DNA from: Strix aluco
Lineage: Eukaryota > Chordata > Aves > Strigiformes > Strigidae
Length of the DNA stretch: 64,000 nucleotides
Assembly: GCF_031877795.1 (NCBI RefSeq)
Contig: NC_133946.1
Coordinates: 14,066,365 to 14,130,364, forward strand
Direction: 5' to 3'
Part shown: piece by piece, positions 18,101-30,972 of the stretch
How positions within the stretch are numbered: the first letter of the stretch is position 1
How the letters are laid out: each line of letters starts with the position of its first letter
Translations under genes and position numbers: made by a program
Notes under the pieces: generated by a model
What the model was told of the DNA's origin: nothing
Seen by the model: only the letters and a program-made list of their open reading frames with translations
Database searches by the model: none

Positions 18101-21100
18101 TGACTGAAAAGCAGAAACATTTTTTTGGCATTTTTATCAGTTCTGCAGATAGTCTAAAGGAAAATCAATTATTTGTAGAACTATTGATCTAAATGAAGGT
18201 GTTAAGATATGCTTCCCATTTTTAATCCAGAATAGTTTCGTATTAAGTTTATGTTCTGCAGGAGCTCCTATTAATAACCATTAAAATAGAGAACCAGTAA
18301 TAATTCTTTTAACGGAAAAAGTGAAAGATAAGTTTATGGGCATAAAGGCATTGCTATCAAGTGGATTAACCATAGACTTCAGAGTTTCACTTGTCTAGCT
18401 GGTCTGGTCAAAATATTTTGTAGCTTTTCTCTGCCTCTACACAGAATTTCTGTGATAGTGAAATCCTGCTGTGTTTTATGTTACAGTCCATGTGTATACT
18501 ATGATAATACCTGCATGAGAGGGATAGTGGCAGACTCTTTGCAGCATAGACCAAGCCTTATTTTGTTTGCATTTGGAGAATAAAGTTCACAGGGCTTACC
18601 CTAAATGTGTAAGAGGAACAGAGCATCCTGAGCTGCTCTTTGGAAGACCTCTGCAAATTCCAGTGTGTTTTGTTTTCAATTCAAAGAAATCTGATGAGAG
18701 AACTGAACTTTGCCACAGTCTGTAAAGGAAACAAGATGTATGTATCGATTCATTTATGCTGAGTTTCTCAGGTCAGTTGACTTTCTCTCTCAAACAGAAA
18801 ATCAAAGGTACGGTGAGTTTGTAGGACTCAGCATCAAAGGAAAGATTTCCTCCAGCCTTTGTGACCTGCTACATTTGCCACAGGTTTTATGCCTGAAGCC
18901 AGATGGGTGCTGAACCATGCATGGGATGATATTCCAGTAAACAAAAGAGGACTGGCAGAGTAATGAAACTCCACTGAATTATTCACTGGGTCCTGAATGA
19001 TGCAGAGAGAGTTACTATAGTGAACACCCCTGAAGACAAGAGCAGCACATGGCACAGTCCTGCCTGTGCGGTACACCTGACCTTTTTTTCCCAGGTAGGC
19101 ATCTGCAAAAATGAATACCTCATATATATGAACTGGAACAACCATGTTTGGTAGCTGCCCATTACTCATCTAGACATAGTCAATCTAATTCCAAAAAAAC
19201 AGTTAAGTGCATGCTCTGGTGCCATGGACATAAAATTAAAAGCACGTTCAAGTGCTTTGAATGGACTTCTGCACATCTTTAAAGAGAAGCACATCTTCAG
19301 GCTTGCTGGCTCAAATCTGATGATGCCTCCTAATAAATGTGACAGATAAATACAGGAACACAGAATACATCAACACAGGGCTGGTTCCAAAAACCGGTAC
19401 GTACCAATAATGTAATTTTAGCCCATGAAGCATTTTCCCAGCTGGCCTTTGGAAGCTGAGGAACTGTACAGCCTCGTCAAAAAGGTAGGTATCTCGAGGT
19501 ACAGTACTCCTACTGCTGTCACGGTTTAATAATGATCAGTGATGTGTTAATGGACTGAGTGGGGAAGTTAAAAGAGGGTGTCCAGCACAGGCAGAGAAGC
19601 TGGGGTGGAGAAAGTTATAATCGTGAGGCCAACTGTGTCTATAAAGCTGAGCTCGCCTTTCAAATAAAAAATATTTGGAGATTTATTTTTGGATGGTGCT
19701 GGGAGGGAGTTTCTGCTGAAGCCTACTGATAGTGGTGGTAAGTGAATCAGTGTTTTAATCTACAGCCCTGGAGGAAATACTATGTTTGGGGCAGGGGGAA
19801 AGAAACCCCTCTATAGAATTAATTTGAAATCAAACTCTCCTATCTCCCTGAAAGAAAGTTTCTTATTTGAAACCCCATTACAAACTTCGATGGAAGCAAT
19901 AAAACATTCGAAATTACTGCATAATAGTCTGATTGCTGGTACCCACTCAAGGCAGAGAAGCAGTGGTAGGGAGAATCATGCTGTCATTTCAGATTTGTGC
20001 TGGGCTTGAATGTGGTAGTGATGAGTGTTACAAGAAAATCCAAGAGCAAAATAGTGCGTGATAGCACAGGGTTTGAGAAAATGCAGTGCTGTGAGGGCTG
20101 AGAAGTTATAAAATAGTGTTCATCAAGTGCCATCTGTACTGTGTACTCAGTGAGGCAGAAGCCGGCAGACAGAATGTAAGTGTGTAAGTCAGGGCAGCAT
20201 TTTGAATTGTGCAATAATGAGTCAAGAAAAATCTGGAGTACTCAAGCTTCCCCACATGTGACTTTGTATCTTAAATAATATCTTTTAACACTGTATTATT
20301 ATAAAATCCAAGTATATAGTAATATGTAGATTAATTTAACTCAGCTGATATCCTATTTTAGATGTCTGGCTTTCTTCTGATGGTGGTTACTGCTAAGAGC
20401 TGTCGTACTACTTGAAATTCCCCAAGAACAAGGTACAGATGTTGCTTCATCATCCAATGTCACAGAATATTTGATTTTTTTAATTCTCCAGTGTTTTTTA
20501 AAAAATATCATTTTGTATTTATTACAGTGTTTTTCCTGTTCATTAAAGGGAAAGTAAAACTTATTAGGATGCCTTGTAACCCTGGAGTAAAATTTAGCAA
20601 AATAATCTGATACTTTTTCACAAGAAGCCAAAGGATTATTTGCTTTGCTACTGGATATCTAAGCATATGGCTATCGGAGCATGTCACTCTTTGGTTAAAG
20701 GCATTTTTCTTCCTGATAGGCATTTGCAGAAGACTGATACATGATTAGTCCTAAAAATGCAGGTTTTGATTTAATACAATATTATTAACTTCATGTAGTA
20801 GAAGACTGCTGTCTTTACATTTTCTATAGCAGATGTGCATGCCACCATTGCTAGCTCTGTTTGGTGCTAGGCACTTATGGAAAAGTTCTAGTGTTGTTTC
20901 CTTGAAATTATACGTATTTATTTCTTGCCAGTGTCACAGGCCTCTTCCTTCCTGCCTGATGACTGGAGCTATCTACAGCACTGGGGTTTGGTACTTTATT
21001 CTCTAAGGCTGCCTTCCAAGAGATCAAAATTTATAGAGAGCTTCACTGGGAAACCATTTACTCTAAAAAAGTTATGTACTCATGACTTCTCCTGCACAAC

Positions 21101-22576
21101 AGGCTTGTGATTTTTGACTTGATTTTTTGTGATATCTTTGTCTATAGGGCTGAAATAAGATGATGTTTAGTTACTGCTTCTCTGAACTTTTGACACTCGC
21201 AGGCTGTTTTCTGTGTGTTATTCCCTATCCAGTCCAGATGTTTCTGCACATGAGCCATCCAGCCATTCAGCTTATTTTTTTTGGATGGCAAGGCCTTAAT
21301 TTTGTCTTGTGATGGAGGACATTTGAATGTGGAGACTACCGTTTTTTGTGGAAGGACTCCAGCGGCTCTGGCATTCTTGTATGATTGGTTGTGGTTACTG
21401 AGAGCCGCAATGTTCAACTGCTGCGTTTAAACTGACCTTGGTAGAGGTTATGTTATCATTTCTCCAGGCTGCTTTGGGTGCACTGTTCTGTGTTCCCGAG
21501 ACTGTAACTCAAGCTCATGGAAATCCCACACGAATGGCCCTTGAGATTGCTGGCACACCCCTCAGCCTGTGCTTGACTGATGCTGCCTGCAGCCTGTGCT
21601 CCCGAGGGGCCTTGATGTTTTAAGCTGAAATTTGACTCTGTTCTTCCCTTGAGACATATGTTGAGAGGGGTATGCTCTGCTTAAGTAACCGGTAGTATTT
21701 CCAAAAAACATGAAGTTAAAAACTGGTTGATCACTTCTCAGGCCAGATTTCCAAAAAAGCTCTGCACCCAGAAGGTCTCACTAGGATGAGGGAGCCAGGT
21801 TGAGTGCTGCAGCCATAAACAAGACAAAATTGGAAGATTTTTCAGAAAAGTTGATTTGGGCTATCTTGGCAAAACGCTTGTTAAACTCCTTGTTTTGGGC
21901 CACAGTACTTGTACCAGTGGGAAGAACATGCAGAAACCTGGCCTTCTCAGAGCTGTCGGGGTAGGTCAGGCTGGCTGAGAAGTGAAAAGCTGGGTTTCCT
22001 CTAACAGCAATGGCTTCTCCATTGCTTGTACAACGTATTTTACATTATTAAGTTGCTGAAATAAATACACGAAGAAGGAAGAAAAAGAGAAAGGAGGCTC
22101 ATGTTTTCTTTTCAGAAAATTAAGAGCAAACTAAAGAGGCAATCGTGCAAGGACTTCGGTGTGTGCCTTAGTGTAGGCACTGCCAATAGTCCCATTACTG
22201 TGGGGGCAAGACAGAGCAAGGCTAAGCAGGGGTTGAGACTGCATGTAAGTGAGAATATATAAAAAGCAAAATAGGAAGAGGTAAACTGGAAAGGGCTAAA
22301 ATCCAAACCATAAATTCAAAGAGGGAATATTATTCTGCTTCTTCCCCCTTTCAAGTTTTTGAGAGGCCAGTTCTGACTATAAGCTGTACAGAGCAAGAAA
22401 TGTGTGCTAATTTGAACAGAGTTTGGGATGCCATTTAATTTGCATTGGATGAAATGAGAAAGAGGAAAAAGGAAATCCAGGCTCAGCAGAAAGGACAGTT
22501 TTTGTTGTGTGAATGCAGTTGCAGGATGCAACCACATCCAGTAGCCAGGAAAAAAAAAAAGCAAGTTGGTGGTACC

Positions 22577-22604
22577 ATTAGGAGTGCTAAGGAGTGCTCC
22601 TAAT
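22577..22604. repeat. Small inverted repeat with internal direct repeat
   Basis: ATTAGGAG at 22577-22584 pairs with CTCCTAAT at 22597-22604, and the intervening DNA repeats AAGGAGTGCT. The result is an 8-bp stem with a 12-nt loop. No function is evident. Confidence 0.6.
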
Positions 22605-25600
22605 ACCCTGGTATCCATGCCAGTGCACACTGTCCAGTCTGAGCGCTTACAATGGGAACAATTAATACCAGATTCCTGAGAAGGTGGTGGAATTTGCCAA
22701 GCGTCCAAAAAACAACCAGACCATTTTCACGTCCTGATTATTTCCTAATGAACTGCTTGACCCCAAGGCCCTATAGCAGCCATGAAAGTCTGCCTTTGCA
22801 AAGCCTCTTAGAATAGTTCCATTCAAATACAGACATAATTACACCTCTCCTCACAATATTACATTTCAAATATCCTCCCAGTAATCAGAATCACTGCAGT
22901 GTGTGAGGAGTGAAGAGCTCCTTTATCCTTACAGCAGAAAGCATCTGAACTGTTATGAGCTAAAGAAGGTTTATAATGGGAAAGGCTAATAGAAAAGGCT
23001 TTGAGGCATCATCACAGTCACAAAAAAGGCATGAGCAAATCTGAGTCTGAGAGCGAGTGACAACGCTGTCCCTTTACTAGAAAATGCTCCGATGGAGAGT
23101 GAGTGAGAACAAGAATCCCCTGCCTCCCCCACAGAAAATCACAGCTATAGAAAAATTGTTGTGTATTTCAGTTTGTTCCCATGCTTTTATTCTTCTAACT
23201 TGCTCTAATTATTCCTGTTCAAGGCTGATTTATGTTTGGCAACTTTACATTAAAAAAAGTACCGACTACCAGAACAACGCTCATGCTTGCAGGCAGGACG
23301 AGGGGAATATGACATGTTCAGATGCAATGTGAACCAGTCATTTGGCCAAACTTTCCATGAAAATATCTCTAATACCAGCTGTGCCCACCGATTTTTCCTT
23401 ATTTCCAGTAGGCCCTTGGTTTTATGTCTCCCCTTGATGAAGACCAGAAATGTTGACCTCGTAAGGGATTTCTTCCAGTTTGTTTCCCAGGGTTTTTTTG
23501 GTCCTGATACAGAGTTTATTTAACAACTGCGTGTTTTTTACATGAGCAATACGTAACACAATAGTAAGGCCATAAGAGGTTTCAACCAGCTGTACTGTGT
23601 TATGTCACAACATTCAGAGCTCTGCTTTCCAGAATGCAGTGTGAATTTTTGTCAGTCATACTCAGTATCCTCACTTCACAGGTAGGAAGGAGTAGGACAT
23701 CTCTGACAGCTATGTAACCAGGAAAGTCTGTAAAATCCCCACATCTCACAGATCCTAAGTTCATAGAAGCTTTATCAAAATCAGGATCCAGGTGGTTTCC
23801 TACTACGGGAAAGGTGAGGAATTAGTTGCTCTCTTTTACAGAAACTGCCCGTCACTGTGATCTAGAGATGAACTTGAGGGGCCTGTCAGAAGGAAGCAGG
23901 GGAGCCATAATGGCTGTAATATGGGACACGGTAAGGAACTGAGATTAGGAAGTATAATAAAGAGCATGGAAATGTATAGGAAAACAACCTTTGCTAGTTT
24001 TGCTGCTTGTACAGAGATACAGACTTTGAGTTTCTCTTCAATGGGTATGGGTGTGCATTCATAGCACAGAGGTGGGTCATCTGGGGAGGTGATAATTTTT
24101 TCAAATAAAAAGCAACAAGTAGTGTTGATTTGATCACGGGACAGAAAGCAGGAGCACAGAAAAAACAAGTAGCTGAGCTGGAAGAGGAGCCTGAAGTTAC
24201 AGCCAACTGGCTCCCAAGGCATTGCTTTGCATTGCAGAAGGTGACTGATGTGCCTGTTGTCACCTACACACAAAGAAAGATACACAAGCAGTGAGTAAAT
24301 CGTATTTAAAATGGAGGAAGAATTACTAATGAGCAAGCTATACGCTCATGAGTGATACTGCAAGAAGCTTTACTGAAAGAGCCTGCAAAGTTTGAGGACT
24401 GTAACCATACATAGAAACAAACTGAGCTGGTTTGACTGAAAGCCTGTAATTTACTAGATTAACAGTTTGCAGAGATATGGTTTAGTACTAAGTGAGGGTT
24501 GCTAACTGAAAAAAGAAAAATATTGTTCAATAGATATCGATTTGTCTAATTATATGTAGAATTTATTTAAAGTGGAGACTAGTCTGCTTTAAAAAGAATT
24601 GTAGTGGGTGTGTCTGTCAGTGCATTTACTGTTGGAAACATTGGATTCCCACATGTGGTATCATTTAGTTGTTTTAAAATGTTTAACAAGGAATGTATTT
24701 CTTGATACTAAAACATCTTATCTTTGATAAAGTACAGGTGATCCCAGGTTATGTCTATGGTGCTATCAAAGTAGCATTTGACATAATGAGGTAAATTTTA
24801 TATGCCCCATGGTCATTAGCATTTCTGAGGAGAATAGCAATAATGGGCTGAATACCAAGGACCTTGTCTGATGATTACTCTGTGGAAAGAGCTCTGGAGC
24901 CACATGGCAAATTGTGTGAGCTGGAGCTCCATGGAAGTCATCCAGGGGTGTTTTCCTGGTCCCACTTGGTCTCCACAAGTTGTGGAGACTGTGGGAATTT
25001 GATTTCTTATGCATCTGCTACAGTGGTGGATGACAAACTCCTGCTGGAATTTTTTCCCAGTTTTCATTAACCTCTGTATAGATACTATTTTAATTAAAAT
25101 AATCTTGACAGCACCTATGAAAAAGCTGTGGGGGTTGCAACAGCAATTAAATGCATTGTCAAAAATGATAAGCAGCCTGGTATCACAGGAAGGAAATTAA
25201 TACTCTGACCAATAATGGAAGAGTAATCTTAATCCAGAGCTTTTTGCCTCTCAGGAACTCCTTAAAATGGATGGATTTTGGAGACCAGGCAATTTTAGAA
25301 CAAGACAGTTAAGCAATAGGTGCCATAAAGCATCTAAATTTTAAAAGTCAGTGTCATACTGGTGTAATAGTGGCTGACAGCCAGCCAGCAAGAAATGTGA
25401 TGTTAATTAGACATTAATAATGGTGTATGTGCAAAGCCTTGACCATTTTCCTAAATTTTGGATATCAGAAAGATTGGGAATTGTATTCAATAATAAGTCC
25501 TGGCAGTGGAGTCTAACAATGATTTACATCAGTGCCAGTTGTCTGTTTTGGGTTGTCCACTGCAGAGAGAAGGCATGGAGATGCTGGCAGGCTGTTCCCT

Positions 25601-28600
25601 GTTGTGAGGAAGATAGGGTTTGAGAGCCTTGGTTTCTAGATTATGTCACCCTGAGTCGTTTAGTACTTGAGAGCTGTGCTGAGCACATAAATGCACAGGT
25701 CTTTTGGTAAATGACAGACTCCTTAAATCATAGTATTTTGTTCATCCTAAAGGCACTGTTCATCGTTTAGATGAACTGGCACCACATTTGGGCAGGCACA
25801 AGAAAAATCAAACCGTCTGCTGGCCCAGGTTGGAAGGTGCAGTCCTCTCCCCAGCACCATGTTCAAGAGGTGCAGATGGAGTTGCGGCGGGTGCAAGGAC
25901 TGGGCTGCTCTGCCCAGCATGCTCATAGAAGGACTGGTGAGAAAGGCTGCCTAGGAAGGTGCAAGCTGTAAAAACAGCCACAGTTTTGCTATGGAAGAGG
26001 GTGCCAAGCGATTGAACTAAAGGTTGGACTCAAATAACTCCTTGGGAGAAGAGAAATAGGAATAGTCCATCAGTAGGCACCAGGTAGGGTAGATATAGGC
26101 AGGCTTGTAGGAACTGGGTGTGGATGAAGCTGTTATTATTCAGAAACTCTGAGTGAAAAACAATGCTGAAGAAAGTTTATGGTTTTCTGGGTAAACCCTG
26201 TGGCATTACCTGAGGTAAAATGCTTCTCTACTTGTTGCAAGGGCAAGGGGTGAAGGATTACCAGGGATCCTTGTAACTAAGGGTTAAATGGAGAAATTCA
26301 ACTCCTATGTCAGCAAGAAAAGGGCTGACAAGCTGAATAAAGATAATCCTGCTTTATCCTTATCCTGCCTCCCCAATTGTAATCTAAGCAGAGCTGTACC
26401 TTGGCAGTTAGGGCTTCCTTTTTCCCTTCTGCCCCCACCCCTGTGCCCCAGCTTCTGCTCCTCTGTCACATTTTCATGCCCCACTCTCAGCAAACATGAG
26501 AATTAAAGAATGGCATGATAGCATGTCATGTTCCTGGTTGGGGAAACCTGCACATTAACATGCCTGAGATATTTCAAAGGGAAGAAGGTTTCTTGTCCTG
26601 CTGAAGCTTTAAGAGGCTGTTGTCTTTTCTGATAATGTGTGTGCACCTGTCTAAAATGCGCATCCATCTACACAGAGTTCTTTTTCTCTCCCTTTTTCAT
26701 CCCCAAAATTCAGATGAATCTCTTCATTCAGTTGAAGCTACATCTCGGAAGAGCTGTGATTTGAGGAAGAAGATAATAAGTAGCAGGATGTTAAAGAAAG
26801 AGCTTATTTCTTGCAGTGTAAAAAGACTGAATCTTGTTATACTAGAGACTAATTCAAAATGTAGTAAGCGATACTTCCTCCCCCAAGGGCATTCACACTG
26901 TAAGGAAACTTGAAATGTCAGAGCAAAACAGCAATGTGTAAGTATGAAGAACCAGGGAACAAGGGGACAGTGAGTGCTTCTTTTCTCCTCTTTTAAAAAA
27001 GGTACTGTTTGTTCCTCACAACCCTCCAACTTATTGTTACGGTTGACTCATGTCTTTTGGTGCATGTGGATGAAGGCTTTGACCTGAGGGATGATGAGAG
27101 CCAGGACCAGCTTGCTTCATGGACTAATTCAGGAGAGACCCTTCTACACTTGAGGAGTATCTTGGAAGGTAGCCCAGCAGGCAGCGGTGCTGGAGGAGCC
27201 CTAAGGCTGACTGGGAGGGTAGGGCATTCACTTCATGAGCAGGACCAGGAGACAGGGACTTAGAGCTACAATGAGGGCTAAAAAGAGGTATCAGTGCATA
27301 ATGGAAAAGGGCAGTGATGGAGGACATCAAAGGGATTGATGAGAGCAAAATAACAGGCAAGTGTGAAAGGGGAAATGGGTGAGGAAGTTGGAGCAAAGAG
27401 GAGAAGGCAGTGGGGACAAAAGTTCAGGCTCCTTGATGATGACAGAGTTTTGGGGAATTGAACTAAAAGCTTCCCTTGTGGGGAAAGTCTCACATCTGGA
27501 GAGCTCAAGGGATCAGTAAAGATGTACACTGAGTTTCACTGTCAGCTTTCAGACTGAATGTACACAGGAAAAGATCATGCTTTCTTACTGATATAATAAG
27601 AGTAAAAATTAAATACAACAGAAGCAAAACATATAATTTCCAAGGTATCTTCATACTTTACAAAGTCAGAGGTTTAGAAGGTTTATTTTATGTCAGCAAT
27701 AAGAAAAATGTGAAGTACTTCTAAGGAAACACCTGTGTTGAATAAAAACAGTAACATACCAGACATAACATGGGTGGTAAAACAAATGTGAAGCTTTCCA
27801 CATAATATTATTACTTTATTTTAAACTAAAATTATTTCATCAAAAAAGATAAGCCTACACTTGTCAAAAATGTGTTGTTGTCCCGCTACTCCTGACAGCA
27901 ATTCTGTTTAAAAAATTAATGTTTTTTAAAACTTTCTTCCAGTAACCACATCTGGATTTTTAACCTCATTGAAAGTTTTTCTTGTGTGTCTATATCAGAC
28001 TGCATTGTAATGGAATTGTTATTTATCTCCAGATTTACCCAGTTCCTCCTTTGTGGACAGTTTTACTTTTAACAGGGTCTTTAATTGCATTCCTCTACTA
28101 GCTGACCACTACAAAAATTGAAATCCTCACCACAAATCTGTAAAAATGTTTCCACTTGCATTGGGAGACAAAAATAGAATAATTCCATGTCTTTTTGGAC
28201 GGATGCCTAGTTGAAACTATGCAGGGTTTGACTGACAAGAGGATGTAGTCTTTGCTGAGAGCACTTTCTTTAAGGTCCTTTTTAGTCTTCAGGAACATTT
28301 AAGTAGATGAATAAAGAGGATTTATGCTAGTTTCCCTTCATTTTTGTTAACTTTGCCTGCTTTTTTGTAACTTGTCTTCTGCAACAAAATCTTTTCAGCT
28401 CATCGGGCTTACTGAATATATAATCACAAGCTGGTAAGTAGTAACTTCAGGAGTTCTGATTTGAAATGGCACTCTATTCTTTTGTGTACAGCTGTGGTAG
28501 AAGAAGAAAACCCCTTTGTGTGGCTAAGCAAAAGTAGAATTATTTAAATGCTCGGTATTTGCCAGGGTTATAACTGTAAAGCATAGTCTTTCAGTGGTGA

Positions 28601-28693
28601 ATAAATACAGTTAACACAGCTCAGCCTGTGAATGCAGCGGAGAGACTTGAGTAAGTTCAGAATTATTTTGTGTCTGAGTGAGCTCTCCTCACT

Positions 28694-28712
28694 GTGCTGT
28701 GCTGCACAGCAC
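28694..28712. repeat. 19-bp near-palindrome (9-bp arms, 1-nt centre)
   Basis: GTGCTGTGC, one T, then GCACAGCAC. The arms are fully complementary, so the site is symmetric apart from its centre base. It is probably a chance structure or a slipped GTGCT repeat. Confidence 0.75.
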
Positions 28713-30950
28713 GTTATCTGTTTCCTGGGGAGTGTGGATGGGAGCTTAAAAAGCACAGCAGGTAATTGGCTGCTTCAGTTGAAAAAGCAGAAAAAGCGTA
28801 TTTGTTGGTATATACAGAAAGAAAAAACAGTAATTATTATCGGGTGATAATATTTGTCCATAGTCTTCTGAGCTGTCTGTGAGATTAAACCCATACTCTG
28901 TAAGAGCAGTGAGTGTGTTAAATGTGTTGCTTGGGCAGTTGAGCAACTTCTTCTGTCAATGCATTTTGGACTGGAACTTTCATATACTTTGAATGTAAAA
29001 AAGGAGGTGAATGCATATGTGATAACACAGTTTTTCAGAATGCTTTCTTCTGCTATTCAAGACTTGTATTTCTGTATCTTAGCATATATTTTTGTATTGT
29101 TACTTTATTTTGAACCATATCTTAATTTTATGTGAACAGTCCTTTCTCTCCGTTGAAAGTGAACATAGCTCAGCCTTTAGGCACTTATTTCTGTATTTCT
29201 AAAACTTGTGTGCACTGATGCAAATATTTCCTTTTGGAAAGGGAAAGCTATTGCTGTGTTGGATACTTTTCCTCAGTTGCACATGTGGCAGTTTCTACAG
29301 ACAGACTGAAAAAAGCTGTAATGGTATATCTATGCTTTTTGTTTAAAGTGGTTGATGTCCAGATGGGGTGTGGAAGTGTGTTGGCAGTGTAAAGACAGTT
29401 GTACCAGGTTCCTCCTAAAATAGGGCCATTTTCTTTTTCACCTTTTTATTTCCTGCTTTTTCTTTGCCTCCTCTCTTTAACTAAATGAAGTATATGGTTT
29501 AAAGTCAAGGCTGATAGATGCTAGAATAACATAAAATCTATTTTAATTTTCATAATATAAATACATTGGGTAAAAAAAAACCATATCTGGGCTTTCATAT
29601 TTTAAAGATTTATGCATAGAGGTAAGTATGTGTGACAAGTCTTACTGGAACTGGTTGACACAGGAGTATAATATTCACTGCAAAAATCTTTGCAGTTTCA
29701 CGTTGCAGGACTCCAGTTCTTGGGCAGTTTGGTTTTAACTTGTTTGCTGAAAATCTCACCAAGAAACCTGTACACCGTGTTGGAGGTTAAAATTGTGCTG
29801 CACCTGTGGGAGGAGACAAAAATGAAATCTTTTATGGATTTGGTAGATCTACATGACTGTATGGTAGGAAGATACTTGGAAGACTGAAAAATAGGTTATA
29901 CATTTTTAACACTTGGTAGTTTGTTTCTTCCTCTTTCATAAAGAGGGAATCAAATGTTTCTTTTCTTCTTTTATTCACCCTTGTGCTCTTTGAGGTGGCT
30001 TTATTTCTCCATCAGTGTCGTACAAGGTAAAATGTGTAATAAAGCATTAAGGGAAATGGGGTTAAGACATGTAATGTCTAATAAAGGATATTAGTATTTA
30101 TTGGCAGTCATTCTTTGGCCTATGTAAATTTTTTTTTCCAAAGGGCACTGACATTGCTCTTGCTCTCTTTACAACCACCATTCTGTGTGCAGATGTGTTT
30201 TTTCCCCATTTACCTTTTTTTTTTTAACTTTATTTTTTTCAATGCCAGATACATAATGTGTCATTTCTGGCAGAAAGTTCTGGTGATAAAAGAGGAAATA
30301 AAATGGGCTTGAAGCAAGTTGCTGGAGAGGCACATACAGGATGGCACAACTATGGAAATGCTCTTTTTTTTTTTTCAGGAGTTGCATGCCAGTCTTCATA
30401 TTGACTTAATGAACACAGGAGGAAGCACATATCTTTCTTGGGCCTGGAAAGAAAATGTGGTCTCAGAGTGCAAGGTTTACTATCAGCATAATCAGCTAGA
30501 GTAGCATGAGCGACTGCATGCCAATTTTCTTTTGCCTCCTGTGTACCTGGCCCAATTAACTCCATTCTTCATTCTTCAGTCATCTCCCCGGGTGGCTATC
30601 TGGTCTTAATGGGCCATAAAATGGGTGGCACTGGTCCATATGGAAATGCCTTGTGGCATAGGGTGCCTCGTAGTCCTTCATAGGGGTCCCTGAGAGTGTC
30701 AGAGGTGGCAGTGCTGTCTAAAAGGCAATTCAGAGGATGAGTACCGGTGCTCTCTTCTGATTGCTGGAAGAGTCTCTTTGAATAACGTAGGTCATCAGAT
30801 GAAGGCTAGATTGGTTTGGGAGAGATGCACAGATGACCCAACGGAGTGAACTTCTGTTAAGCACAAAGGGAAGAACTTCATCTGGGATTAGATACTCTTG
30901 TCGTTATCTCTTAAGAAAGAAGATTTCTTCTTTGCTTCTCCCCCCACCCC

Positions 30951-30972
30951 CCCTCCCTCCCTCCCTCCCTCC
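30951..30972 (+). repeat. (CCCT)n microsatellite
   Basis: About five CCCT units follow a C-rich stretch (30940-30950), a simple polypyrimidine tract flanked by unique sequence. Confidence 0.85.

Larger units (their letters stand above)
9966..30940. other. AT-rich intergenic or intronic DNA, no recognised gene
   Basis: No exon of the genes usually neighbouring CALCA (CYP2R1, INSC) or of a second calcitonin-family gene was recognised on either strand, and there is no CpG island. Open frames of up to 174 codons occur in locally GC-rich patches (about 13020-13340 and 15140-15610) and at 23836-24336, but none resembles a known protein. The sequence also holds a 16-bp tandem duplication, a 22-bp palindrome and other small repeats listed separately. 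Large introns with tiny exons could escape reading by eye. Confidence 0.55.
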
